Shown: one piece after another, positions 41,009 to 51,285 of the stretch
Numbering within the stretch: position 1 is the first letter of the stretch
Layout of the letters: every line of letters starts with the position of its first letter
NCBI GenBank assembly: GCA_020796225.1
Contig: CM036767.1
Coordinates: 19,660,927 to 19,724,926, forward strand
DNA length: 64,000 bases
Direction: 5' to 3'
Source: Arion vulgaris
Lineage: Eukaryota > Mollusca > Gastropoda > Stylommatophora > Arionidae
Made by a program: the position numbers and the translations under genes
Notes under the pieces: generated by a model
Told to the model about the DNA's origin: nothing
The model's input: only the letters and a program-made list of their open reading frames with translations
Databases searched by the model: none

Positions 41009-41372
41009 TTGTTATCTCTGAGGTCCATCTTTTGCGTGGCCGGCGTTTTGCTTTTTATCCATTGTATCGGAGCAACATCTCCCTTTGAGGTGCACAGTCT
41101 GTTGGTAAGCTGCTTATGTGGCCGAACCATTTAATTTGTTGTTTCTTGATGAAGTCTAGTACTGATGGTGTACCCACTTTTTCCTGATGTCTTCATTTCT
41201 CAACCGGTCTCTTCTTGTTACCCCAGCATTCTGTGTAGACACTTTATCTCTGTCGTAACTTGATTTCTTCTATCATTTGTTGTCAGTGACCAGGTTTGGC
41301 ACTGGTAACATAATGTGGGAGAAAGATTGTGTTGAACATTGCTCTTTTGTGTTCATGGTGACATGTTTGCAT
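41008..41372 (-). pseudogene. LINE RT connection-region fragment
   Basis: About 360 bp similar to 14220-14600 (CTGAGGTCCATCTTTTGCGT, TTTGTTGTTTCTTGATGAAG, CACTGGTAACATAATGTGGG). Minus reading gives a degraded LCYQCQTW region. Diverged by indels. Confidence 0.75.
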
Positions 41373-41669
41373 TTTAAAATTGTAATTAAAGAACATTAAT
41401 GTTATTGCTCTGATCATGCAGCGTGTTTTTGCCATGATAATAATAATGTGCGAATTACGTCAGAGAACACGCGTGTAGCCTATATTGTTCCAAAGATTCG
41501 CTTGAATGATTTGTCGATTCATTTCTCTATAATTAACTATTTTATGTGTAATCGATATTGAATACTATGATCTTGTTATCATGGATCATATATGAAGTGG
41601 AAACGATTAGTTATATCATAGACATATGCGCATAGTCGTATGCTCTGTTGGTGAATATAGCAGTAAATT

Positions 41670-41830
41670 GTATAGTGTAGATTTTAGTTGTAAGTTGTAG
41701 ATTTTAGTTATAAATTGTAGATTTTAGTTGTACATTTTAGTTATAAATTGTAGATTTTAGTTGTAAATTTTAGCTGTAAATTTTAGTTATAAATTGTAGA
41801 TTTTAATAGTAAGTTGAAGATTCCATTGTA
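41670..41830. repeat. AT-rich short tandem repeat
   Basis: Irregular units of TTGTAGATTTTAGTTATAAA type, about 20 bp, eight or so copies. Confidence 0.8.
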
Positions 41831-42024
41831 AACTAAGATTCAATATCCCAACTTGGATAGTCTTAATTTACCAGCCTCAACGGCACTTTTGTCGAACCGG
41901 CCTAAATTTGGTACTGGAGGAATACTCGGAAGTAAAGGCGAGTGTCGTAATGTTGACCACTTTAATGACAATTAATGATCCCTGGGGGTTAGGTGGAAAT
42001 AGAAAACAAAGAATACAACAATAA

Positions 42025-42205
42025 GTGCAACAATAAGTGAACAAAAAGTGTTACAACAAGTGCAACAACAAGTGCAAGAACACGTGCAAGAGCACTGCAA
42101 GAACAAGAGCAAGTAAAAGAACAAGTAAAAGAACAAGTAAAAGAACAATGCAAGAACACGTGCAAGAACACGTGACAAGTAAAAGAACAAGAACAAGTAC
42201 AACAA
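42025..42205. repeat. Short repeats of CAAGTGCAACAA and CAAGTAAAAGAA
   Basis: Two intermixed 12-bp-like units, including three tandem AAGAACAAGTAAAAGAACAA stretches. Open as Lys/Thr/Ser-rich peptides by composition. Confidence 0.75.
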
Positions 42206-42277
42206 TGTTGATAAGTTTGAAGAAGATGATGATTATAATGATGATTTCGCCCGTGTGTTGCTGGAGCTGTTATGGGG

Positions 42278-42335
42278 AGCAAAGAATAGTACCACTGAAA
42301 CCTGCAAGACATATAAAAGGCGACTTGGTAGGGCC
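42278..42335 (+). mobile_element. SINE family D 5' fragment
   Basis: GGAGCAAAGAATAGTACCAC, TGCAAGACATATAAAAGGCG. Ends where the minus-strand LINE begins. Confidence 0.5.
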
Positions 42336-42344
42336 TAGGAAGTT

Positions 42345-42770
42345 CATCATCATCAGGTTCTGTGCCGGCTGTCGTAGGCGATCATGGATCTCTACAAATC
42401 TCTGTCTCTTAATATTATCTCAGATGCTGACGCTCTTCCGTGCCATGAAGTCAAAATATCCAACATTTTCTCTCTCTCTCTCTCTCTCTGTCTTCCTCTA
42501 TCTCGTCTCCCCTTGATTTTACCAGTTGTTACAATGTGTTCTAAACCTCCTTTTCTCATCACATGTCCGAAAAATGATGATTGCCTCTTTCATATATTGA
42601 TGATAAGCATTCTCTGTGACTTGATCTCATTCAACACCTCAACATTCGTCATTTTAGCAGTCCATGGAATTGTCATCATTCTTCTGTAAAACCACATCTC
42701 TGTGGCCCTAGGAGATTTTTCGATCTGTTTGTTTAGTGTCCATGACTCGCATCCGTATATCAGTATTGGT
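42345..42770 (-). pseudogene. LINE RT C-terminal fragment
   Basis: Minus order: CESWTLNKQIEKSPRATEMW, FYRRMMTIPWTAKMTNVEVL, KRGNHHFSDM-like codons, then RREREHGRASASE-like and RFVEIHDRLRQPAQ-like codons. Counterpart of 15915-16240. Contains (TC)n at 42467-42489. Confidence 0.78.
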
Positions 42771-42777
42771 TCTATAG

Positions 42778-42950
42778 AAGCTAGGGAAGTTACCCTAGTA
42801 AATAAAAGCGTCTCAACAATCGGGTATGCTAGCCTACTTGTAGGTGCATAACTGGCACAATGTAAATCGCTCTACGGCTCAGATCACATACAGATTGCAA
42901 AGAGTGGTTTAACAAATGGTCGATATGGAGCTTTCGAAGAAGATGAAGAA
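42778..42950 (+). mobile_element. SINE family D 3' fragment
   Basis: GCTAGGGAAGTTACCCTAGT, CCTACTTGTAGGTGCATAAC, TGGTCGATATGGAGC and GAAGAAGATGAAGAA tail. Confidence 0.72.
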
Positions 42951-43019
42951 TAATGATGATTATTTATTAAAATTGTTCTCAAGGTAAGGATGATGTTGAT
43001 TTTTACTTACTTCATTCAT

Positions 43020-43240
43020 CATCATCATCAGGTAGTTTGTCACTTCCGGAACTTGGCTCCCATGACAGCAGTCCTGAAAATTATCTGTTCTGTGCAAGTT
43101 GACCGGCGGCAGCAGCAGTCATTTTCAGATTGTCAATGGCAACTTGCACCTCTCATCTTCTAGGTCTTTCTCCCAGTCTTCTTCCAGGCAACATTCCCTC
43201 CAAAATTATCTTCTCTAGGCACTTATTTCATTTGATGTGT
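43020..43240 (-). pseudogene. LINE RT C-terminal fragment
   Basis: About 200 bp shared with 2860-3085 (AACTTGGCTCCCATGACAG, GCAGCAGCAGTCATTTTCAG). Minus reading gives RMTAADADQ-like codons. Confidence 0.68.
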
Positions 43241-43329
43241 TAGAAATATTTAATTTTTCTTGATTCTATGCTTTTTAATAGCTAACTCTCTTTAATATCA
43301 AGATTACTTGATTCTTTTCTTTTTATTTT

Positions 43330-43882
43330 GTTGTCACACTGCTACCGGGTTGTTGCCCAGTGTCTCGGTTTTCTGTTTTTGTCTTGCGCTGTTCTGGTAA
43401 CTTGGGTGATTGTTATTTTTGCTCTTTCACAGGATTCTACTATGCCAGCTAACCATCTTTTTCGTGGTCTTCCTCTCGCCTTCTCTCGGATGTTCTGTTC
43501 TAGAAGACTCTGTATACTGTGGAGTTTGGATGCATTCTTATAGGTAGCCAAACCACTTCATTCTTTGTTTCTCAGTGTAATTTAAGCAAGGTTTTGTGTC
43601 ATCTTTCTTTCTTAAGCTGATGTTGGTGACTCTGTCTTTTCTGGTGTTATTGGTAACTTTTCGCAGGCACCTCATCTCACATGTAGTTATTTTTTGCGAC
43701 TGATCTTTGCTCACTGTCCATGTTTGGCTCTGGTAGCACAAAGTAGGTATGAAAATACTGTTGACCATGTGTTGTTTTGCTGTCAGTGAGATTTTTGGGT
43801 GCCTTAACAGTGGGGTTAGTTGGTCTACTTGATTACTATATTTGATAATAGTAACTAGTTCTTGTGTTAATTTCTTCAACAG
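43330..43882 (-). pseudogene. LINE RT connection and C-terminal region, antisense to the giant gene
   Basis: Open for 113 codons: KKLTQELVTIIKYSNQVDQL, TPLLRHPKISLTAKQHMVNS, IFIPTLCYQSQTWTVSKDQS, CEMRCLRKVTNNTRKDRV, QRMKWFGYL. After a shift: EKARGRPRKRWLAGIVESCE, ITQVTRTAQDKNRKPRH. LINE-like codons continue to the edge of the splice acceptor at 43882, so the pyrimidine tract of the giant exon appears to be antisense LINE sequence. Confidence 0.82.
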
Positions 43883-46800
43883 ATCAGAGATGACTGTCTG
43901 TCACAGAGTCTACAGCAAGATCTTCTCAAGACAGTTTCTTCAGGGACTATCAGTAAAAGAGATGCCAGTATACATGATGTTAGCAGTCCAGAAGATGCCA
44001 ACACAAGTATGCAGACAAGTCCTGACTTGACTTCAGAAATATTTACAAAAATCAAAAGAAATCAGGAACATTATAATGAGGTGGAAACAATACAGAACAA
44101 TTGCCCAGAAAGACTTAGAGATCAGAGTTATAGTGCTAATAATTACAACAATAGCAGATCTGTGCAAAATTCTTCTCCAGATGTTGGTTGTGATTCTAAT
44201 ACGCTATTATGTGATACTAGAGGACTTTATACATTGTCTGATATTGATTCTGAAATATTCCAAAGTTCCGCGGATGCTCTTGTCTCATCTGATAGTATTT
44301 TAATTAGAGTCGACATTTCCCATTCTAATAACTCTAGTGGTTGTCATGACAACAGCAACCACAAGGAAACACAATTAAAAGTGTCTAGTTCAATATCTGA
44401 CCATATAGTGTCGGTCCCAGTTAGTGCTGGTCAGCAGAACCAAATGTCTGACCATATAGTCTCAGTCGCACTTAGTGCTGACCAGCAGAACCAAATATCT
44501 GACTATACAGTCCCAGTTAGTGCTGACCAGCAGAACAAAATGTCTGACCATATAGTCTCGGTCTCAGTTAGTGCTGACCAGCAGAACAAAATGTCTGACC
44601 ATATAGTGTCGGTCCCAGTTAGTGCTGACCAGCAGAACCAAATATCTGACCAAATAGTGTCGGTCCCAGTTAGTGCTGACCAGCAGAACCAAATATCTGA
44701 CCATATAGTCTCAGTCCCAGTTAGTGCTGACCAGCAAAACCAAATGTCTGACCATATAGTGTCGGTCCCAGTTAGTGCTGACCAGCAGAACCAAATGTCT
44801 GACCATATAGTGTCGGTCCCAGTTAGTGCTGACCAGCAGAACCAAATGTCTGACCATATAGTGTCGGTCCCAGTTAGTGCTGACCAGCAGAACCAAATGT
44901 CTGACCATATAGTGTCGGTCCTAGTTAGTGCTGACCAGCAGAACGAAATATCTGACTATACAGTCCCAGTTAGTGCTGGTCAGCAGAACAAAATATCTGA
45001 CTATACAGTCTCAGTTAGTGCTGGTCAGCAGAACGAAATATCTGACTATACAGTCTCAGTCCCAGTTAGTGCTGGTCAGCAGAACAAAATATCTGACTAT
45101 ACAGTCTCAGTTAGTGCTGGTCAGCAGAACGAAATATCTGACTATACAGTCTCAGTCCCACTTAGTGCTGGTCAGCAGAACCAAATATCTGACTATACAG
45201 TCCCAGTTAGTGCCGGCCGGCAGAACGAAATATCTGACCATACAGTCTCAGTCGCACTTAGTGCTGGTCAGCAGAACAAAATAAAAGAATCTGCCAGCAC
45301 TGGATATAATAATTCAGCTGTACAAGATATCACAAGTATACAAAAGTTTAACATATTTGAGAATCGAGTAACAAAACCTATTATGCAATCATCAAGTACC
45401 GCTGAAATTGATTCTCACGATATGGAGTTCAGTTCTTCCGTTGATGATCTAACAAAGTATCCTCCACAGTATCAATCTCCACCACAACAACATCATGTGG
45501 AGCCAGACCTCAGTGTCACTGAAGACTTTCTAAGAAATCTTTCATCTGGTAAAGATAACCACTTCCATTCAGAAAGCTGCAGCACTCAATCACAAGCTAA
45601 AGAAATCACTTCTGACATAATCCAAGATTGTATATATACAACACAATCATTTGAACAATCTGCTGACACAATCCAAGATTGTATAGATAAGATACAATCA
45701 TTACAACAATCTGCACAAAGTAATACTGGCCATGTTTCCTTCAAATCCCAGGAAGATTTAACAAGATTTTTAAATGATGATAAAGTGTTAATTTTGGAAG
45801 ATAACACTTTTGCAGATATTGCTGATCTCAACGGAAAAACAAGACATTCAATGAGAGAACACTTATTCTCAGTAACTCGAGATTATAACCAAAATTATAA
45901 TGAAACATCTATGAAAGAAACATCCAGAAAAGAAACCTCATTAGCTCAGCAACATTTCTGTGTACGCCTTATTTTAGATCCAGGAGATCTGCCACCAACA
46001 ACAACAAAATTAGACATGGTGAAACTTGCTAAATTTATCAACAAAGTTGGATGCCCTGTTATTTTTACAACAAAAATGGCCTTTTTAGCAAAACAGCCAT
46101 TGATTCGGCACAATGTACACTCAGAGAATGTGATCAGAGAAACACCAGCCATCGTTCCAGCAACATTGAATGTTGCTGATACTGTGCACATACCAACACT
46201 TTATTACAGCTGCTCTAAAGGCAAATTGTTGGTGGAAAAATCCCCAACTGTTTGTTCAACTGAAACCAAATTATATCAAGAACAACAAACAGCAGTATTA
46301 ATTCAATCAGCACCGGAAAAATCACAAATAGTTCTCACAGTTTCTGAAGATACAGTTAACGATTCTAGTCCCGGAGACAATGGAGTTGTTCAAAGTCTGG
46401 CTAACAATGCTGAACTTCCACTTACACCACCAAACACACCAATGTATGAAACTCAGGAAAGATGTTCGGCAGTCTGCAACAACACCGACATCATAAATAC
46501 TAACTTAAATTTTGAATTCAAGTTCAGGAATGATCATCTTGAAATTAAGGACAATCTTTTACCCGAATCACAAGAAAAATCTATCTCAAATTTTGATTTA
46601 AAAACACACAAATTAAGTGTTGAAACTTTGCCTGGAAAAACAATGCAATGTAACGTTTCTAGAGATGAAGCAAATACTACAGAAGAGTTAGAAATTAGAG
46701 AAGAATCTAAAACCAATGCTTGTTTATCTGTACAATTAGCGGAGACTGAAGTACTACTTGTAAGGACATTGCAAGAGAGCAAACAAAGCATTGTTAATGA

Positions 46801-47848
46801 ACTTCAAATGCAATCAAAACCAGAATTACAAGTTTATTCTTTTTCAGAAAAGGACACATTAAATGATCAAGATACAAAGATAGAGGTACAAGCTGATGGT
46901 GATAGAGTTCACAATGTATTTCAAATAAAGAATACTTCTGAAGTTTTGATGATGGAATTCGTTGAACCAAGTTTTGATCTTGGTAGATCAATGCTGGAAC
47001 CTACAGCAGAAGGAATGTTTGAAGTCATAGCCAACAATGAGGACATTCAAGTAAATGTTGAAATAAAATCTCAGAACACATTTGACAATCTACAGCATCG
47101 TGAGTTGGAGTTGTGTGGGTTGGAGTCAAACGGGCTGGAGTCTTGCGGGCTGGAGTCACATGGGTTGGAGTCGCGTAGCTTGGAGTCACATTGTCAATCA
47201 GAACTAGAAATATTTAATAAAATCTCAGATGAACTTGAAGTTTCAGATAGCCTACAAGATGAGCGTAAAGTTTCTGACAACCTGCAAGATGAGCATAAAG
47301 TTTCTGACAACCCCCAAAATGAGCATAAAGTTTCTGACAACCCCCAAAATGAGCATAAAGTTTCTGACAACCTGCAAGATGAGCATAAAGTTTCTAACAA
47401 CCCCCAAAATGAGCATAAAGTTTCTGACAACCCCCAAAATGAGCATAAAGTTTCTGACAACATCCAAAATGAGCGTAAAGTTTCTGACAACCTCCAAGAT
47501 GAGCGTAAAGTTTCTGACAACCTCCAAGATAAGTGTGAAGATTTAGACAACCTCCAAGATGAGCGTAAAGTTTCTGATAACCTCCAAGATGAGCGTAAAG
47601 TTTCTGATAACCTCCAAGATGAGCGTAAAGTTTCTGATAACCTCCAAGATGAGCGTAAAGTTTTTGATAACCTCCAAGATGAGCGTAAAGTTTCTGACAA
47701 CATCCAAGATGAGCGTAAAGTGTCTGATAACCTCCAAGATGAGCGTAAAGTTTCTGATAACCTCCAAGATGAGCGTAAAGTTTCTGATAACCTCCAAGAT
47801 GAGCGTAAAGTTTTTGATAACCTCCAAGATGAGCGTGAAAATTTCTGA
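43883..47848 (+). CDS. Giant multi-repeat protein, segment 1 (start of giant exon)
   Basis: The exon opens after an acceptor (TTAATTTCTTCAACAG) with IRDDCLSQSLQQDLLKTVSS and is open for about 1,320 codons. Order: a Ser/Asn-rich unique start; 18 copies of a 15- or 17-residue repeat (44391-45285); 600 unique residues (45286-47095) including a compact, less biased part near 45945-46240 (FCVRLILDPGDLPPTTTKLD, MVKLAKFINKVGCPVIFTTK), the most domain-like segment here; five GLES pentapeptides (47109-47190); and the DERKVSDNLQ array from 47225. A TLPLTPPNTP-like phosphosite-type stretch lies near 46420. The frame is lost near 47838 by one extra base and continues in another frame. No signal peptide or membrane segment seen. 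Function unknown. Confidence 0.72.
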   Translation: MRDDCLSQSLQQDLLKTVSSGTISKRDASIHDVSSPEDANTSMQTSPDLTSEIFTKIKRNQEHYNEVETIQNNCPERLRDQSYSANNYNNSRSVQNSSPDVGCDSNTLLCDTRGLYTLSDIDSEIFQSSADALVSSDSILIRVDISHSNNSSGCHDNSNHKETQLKVSSSISDHIVSVPVSAGQQNQMSDHIVSVALSADQQNQISDYTVPVSADQQNKMSDHIVSVSVSADQQNKMSDHIVSVPVSADQQNQISDQIVSVPVSADQQNQISDHIVSVPVSADQQNQMSDHIVSVPVSADQQNQMSDHIVSVPVSADQQNQMSDHIVSVPVSADQQNQMSDHIVSVLVSADQQNEISDYTVPVSAGQQNKISDYTVSVSAGQQNEISDYTVSVPVSAGQQNKISDYTVSVSAGQQNEISDYTVSVPLSAGQQNQISDYTVPVSAGRQNEISDHTVSVALSAGQQNKIKESASTGYNNSAVQDITSIQKFNIFENRVTKPIMQSSSTAEIDSHDMEFSSSVDDLTKYPPQYQSPPQQHHVEPDLSVTEDFLRNLSSGKDNHFHSESCSTQSQAKEITSDIIQDCIYTTQSFEQSADTIQDCIDKIQSLQQSAQSNTGHVSFKSQEDLTRFLNDDKVLILEDNTFADIADLNGKTRHSMREHLFSVTRDYNQNYNETSMKETSRKETSLAQQHFCVRLILDPGDLPPTTTKLDMVKLAKFINKVGCPVIFTTKMAFLAKQPLIRHNVHSENVIRETPAIVPATLNVADTVHIPTLYYSCSKGKLLVEKSPTVCSTETKLYQEQQTAVLIQSAPEKSQIVLTVSEDTVNDSSPGDNGVVQSLANNAELPLTPPNTPMYETQERCSAVCNNTDIINTNLNFEFKFRNDHLEIKDNLLPESQEKSISNFDLKTHKLSVETLPGKTMQCNVSRDEANTTEELEIREESKTNACLSVQLAETEVLLVRTLQESKQSIVNELQMQSKPELQVYSFSEKDTLNDQDTKIEVQADGDRVHNVFQIKNTSEVLMMEFVEPSFDLGRSMLEPTAEGMFEVIANNEDIQVNVEIKSQNTFDNLQHRELELCGLESNGLESCGLESHGLESRSLESHCQSELEIFNKISDELEVSDSLQDERKVSDNLQDEHKVSDNPQNEHKVSDNPQNEHKVSDNLQDEHKVSNNPQNEHKVSDNPQNEHKVSDNIQNERKVSDNLQDERKVSDNLQDKCEDLDNLQDERKVSDNLQDERKVSDNLQDERKVSDNLQDERKVFDNLQDERKVSDNIQDERKVSDNLQDERKVSDNLQDERKVSDNLQDERKVFDNLQDERENF
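44391..45285 (+). repeat. In-frame 51/45-bp array, SDHIVSVPVSADQQNQ repeat
   Basis: Eighteen tandem copies. Early copies are 17 residues with HIVSVPVSADQQNQ, later ones often 15 residues with DYTVSVSAGQQNE. All length changes keep the frame, as expected under selection for a protein. Confidence 0.93.
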
Positions 47849-47935
47849 CAACCTCCAAGGTGAACGTAAAGTTTCTGACAACCTACAAGATGAGCATACA
47901 ATTTCTGACAACCTGCAAGAGGAAAATGAAGTATC
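47225..47935 (+). repeat. In-frame 30-bp array, DERKVSDNLQ repeat
   Basis: About 23 decapeptide units. Variants are NEHKVSDNPQ, DERKVFDNLQ and DKCEDLDNLQ. A single inserted base near 47838 changes frame, but the same decapeptide continues in the new frame (GERKVSDNLQ, DEHTISDNLQ). Confidence 0.93.
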
Positions 47936-48120
47936 TGACATCCTGAAAGCTGAACAAGATGAAGAAACTGCATTTTGTGAAGACCTAAAAAGGATTAATT
48001 ATTCTGTGAACATGGACAATGACTTTGAAATTTCTGACATGAAAGAGGAAATTGAAGAATTTATCAACATGCAGAATGAAAGTGAATATAATAAAAGCAT
48101 GCAAAGAGAGTTTATCGCAA
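47840..48120 (+). CDS. Giant protein, segment 2 (shifted frame)
   Basis: Frame 3 continuation of the decapeptide array, then unique acidic sequence EEETAFCEDL-like: ILKAEQDEETAFCEDLKRIN, EFINMQNESEYNKSMQREFI. The frame returns to that of segment 1 near 48115, where NLLQNCLVEDELEVV follows. The two nearby indels compensate each other. Confidence 0.68.
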
Positions 48121-51100
48121 CCTTCTTCAAAATTGCTTAGTGGAAGATGAGCTGGAAGTTGTTAGAAGCCTGCCAGATGAACTAGGAGTTGGTGATAATA
48201 TGTCAAGTGAATTAAAAGTTGTTGGTAGCCATGAAGATGAACTAAACGTTGTTGGCAACCTTGAAGATGAACTAAACATTGTTGGTAGCCATGAAGATGA
48301 ACTAAAAGTTGTTGGCAACCTTGAAGATGAACTAAACATTGTTGGTAGCCATGAAGATGAACTAAAAGTTTTTGCTAGCCTTGAAGATAAACTAAAAGTT
48401 GTTGGTAGCCGTGAAGATGAATTAAAAGTTGTTGCCGGCTGTGGAAATGAACTTCAAGTTGTTGATAACATGTCCAATGAATTAAAAGATGGTAGCCTGC
48501 TAGATAAGCTAACACATATTGACTTTAATAAGGTTGTTGATGTGTCTGATTCGACATTTACACATTGGGAAGAACATGATACCACAGATATAGATATGAA
48601 CTGCACCAAAACTACGAATATTTCTCCAACTGCAAACATTTTTAATAATGAAGACTGTATGATAAAGACAGTTTTTATTGGAACTATTAACGATTCTGTC
48701 GATTGGAGTCTTTGTGAATCCGTAAGCTTTTCAGAAAGTTTTTGTCAGGAAAATGATATTGAATTTGGGTTTGAGATGATGAAAAACAAAACTACAACTG
48801 AAGATAAGGATGCCAATTTTCAAGCTGACTGTGAAGGTGACAGTGGACAAAGTGATAAAGAACCAGGAGAATTAGAAGAAAGAGAATTTAAAGCAGCAGA
48901 AGTATTGATGCAAAAAGATCAGAAATCTTTGCAGACAAAACTAGAATCTGAGAATGAAAAATGTGAGTTATTTTTAGTTGAAAGTAAAGATAAAGACCAA
49001 AATGAGAAACACCGAAGAAATAAGAAACAAAGGCGATCAAATCATAAAAAGAGAGTTTTGTATCAAGAAGAAGGATATAGATTTTCTTCTAAGGAAAGTG
49101 CAGAAGATAATGAAGAACTTCAGTTACTATTGCTGGCAACATCATCCAATGAAGCAGACTGTCAAAAACAGGTTTTAGTTCATGGACGGAGTGATGAAGA
49201 GACAATTGAAAAGAAACCGGAGACTGCGACTGGGGAAACTGAAGAGGTTGAGGAGAGTGGGGAAACTGAAGAGGTTGAGGGAACAAGGGAAACTGAAGAG
49301 GTTGAGGAGACTGGGGAAACTGAAGAGGTTGAGGGAACAAGGGAAACTGAAGAGGTTGAGGAGACTGGGGAAACTGAAGAGGTTGAGGAGACTGGGGAAA
49401 CTGAAGAGGTTGAGGAGACTGGGGAAACTGAAGAGGTTGAGGGAACTGGGGAAACTGAAGAGACTGGGGAAACTGAAGAAGCTGAGGCGACTGATACTGG
49501 GGAAACTGAAGAGGTTGAGGAGACTGAGACTGTTGAAACTGAAGAGGTTGAAGAGACTAGTGAAACTGAAGAGATTGAGGAGACTGGGACTGGTGAAGCT
49601 GAAGAGGTTGGGCAAACTGCTGAAACTCAAATTGTTGAGGAGACTGAGTCTGATGAAACTGAAGAGGCTAAGGAGACTGGTGACACTGTAGAGCTTGAGG
49701 AGACTGGTGAAGCTGAAGAGGTTGAGAAAACTGGGAATAGTGAAACTGAAGAGGGTGAAGAGACTGAGACTAGTGAAACTGAAGAGGTTGAGGAGACTAG
49801 TGAAACTGAAGAAGTTGAAGAGACTGGGGAAACTGAAGAGGTTGAGGAGACTGAGACTGGGGAAGCTGAAGGGGTTGGGCAAACTGTTGAAACTCAAATT
49901 GTTGAGGAGACTGGGTCTGATAAAACTAAAGATGTTGAGGAGACTGGTGACACTGAAGAGTTTGAGGAGACTGGTGAAACTGAAGAGGCTGAGGAGACCA
50001 GTGAAACTGAAGAGATTGGGGAGACTGTTACTAGTGAAACTGAAGAGGTTGAGGAGACTGAGACTGGTGAACCTGAAGAGGTTGAGGAGACTGGTGAAAC
50101 TGAAGAGGTTGAAGAGACTGAGACTGGTGAACCTGAAGAGGTTGAGGAGACTGGTGAAACTGAAGAGGCTGAGGAGACTGAAGAGGTTGAGGAGACCAGT
50201 GAAACTGAAGAGATTGGGGAGACTGTGACTAGTGAAACTGAAGAAGTTGAGGAGACTGTGACTGGTGAAACTGAAGAGGTTGAGGAGACTGGTGAAACTG
50301 AAGAGGTTGAGGAGACTGAGACTAGTGAAACTGAAGAGGTTGAAGAGACTGGTGAAACTGAAGAAGCTGAGGAGACTGAGACTGGTGAACCTGAAGAGGT
50401 TGAGGAGACTGGTGAACCTGAAGAGGTTGAGGAGACTGGTGAACCTGAAGAGGTTGAGGAGACTGGTGAACCTGAAGAGGTTGAGGAGACTGAGACTGGG
50501 GAAGCTGAAGGGGTTGGGCAAACTGTTGAAACTCAAATTGTTGAGGAGACTGGGTCTGATAAAACTAAAGATGTTGAGGAGACTGGTGACACTGAAGAGT
50601 TTGAGGAGACTGGTGAAACTGAAGAGGCTGAGGAGACCAGTGAAACTGAAGAGATTGGGGAGACTGTGACTAGTGAAACTGAAGAGGTTGAGGAGACTGA
50701 GACTGGTGAACCTGAAGAGGTTGAGGAGACTGGTGAAACTGAAGAGGTTGAAGAGACTGAGACTGGTGAACCTGAAGAGGTTGAGGAGACTGGTGAAACT
50801 GAAGAGGCTGAGGAGACTGAAGAGGTTGAGGAGACCAGTGAAACTGAAGAGATTGGGGAGACTGTGACTAGTGAAACTGAAGAAGTTGAGGAGACTGTGA
50901 CTGGTGAAACTGAAGAGGTTGAGGAGACTGGTGAAACTGAAGAGGTTGAGGAGACTGAGACTAGTGAAACTGAAGAGGTTGAAGAGACTGGTGAAACTGA
51001 AGAAGCTGAGGAGACTGAGACTGGTGAACCTGAAGAGGTTGAGGAGACTGGTGAACCTGAAGAGGTTGAGGAGACTGGTGAACCTGAAGAGGTTGAGGAG

Positions 51101-51285
51101 ACTGGTGAAACTGAAGAGGTTGAGGAGACTGAGACTAGTGAAACTGAAGAGGTTGAGGAGACTGAGACTGGTGAACCTGAAGAGGTTGAGGAGACTGGTG
51201 AACCTGAAGAGGTTGAGGAGACTGGTGAACCTGAAGAGGTTGAGGAGACTGGTGAACCTGAAGAGGTTGAGGAGACTAGGAACCT
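48118..51285 (+). CDS. Giant protein, segment 3
   Basis: Open for more than 1,050 codons in the segment 1 frame. Begins with ELKVVGSHEDELNVVGNLED decapeptide-type repeats (48199-48480). Unique residues follow to 49200, with FTHWEEHDTTDIDMNCTKTT, VDWSLCESVSFSESFCQEND and a basic, nuclear-localisation-like patch KHRRNKKQRRSNHKKRV near 49008-49058. The Glu/Thr array begins at 49220. A one-base loss near 51280 moves the array into a Leu/Arg/Lys frame that soon stops. Confidence 0.7.
48199..48480 (+). repeat. In-frame 30/60-bp array, VVGNLEDELNI repeat
   Basis: About nine decapeptide units alternating GSHEDELKVV and GNLEDELNIV, a 20-residue higher-order unit for the first six. Confidence 0.88.
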
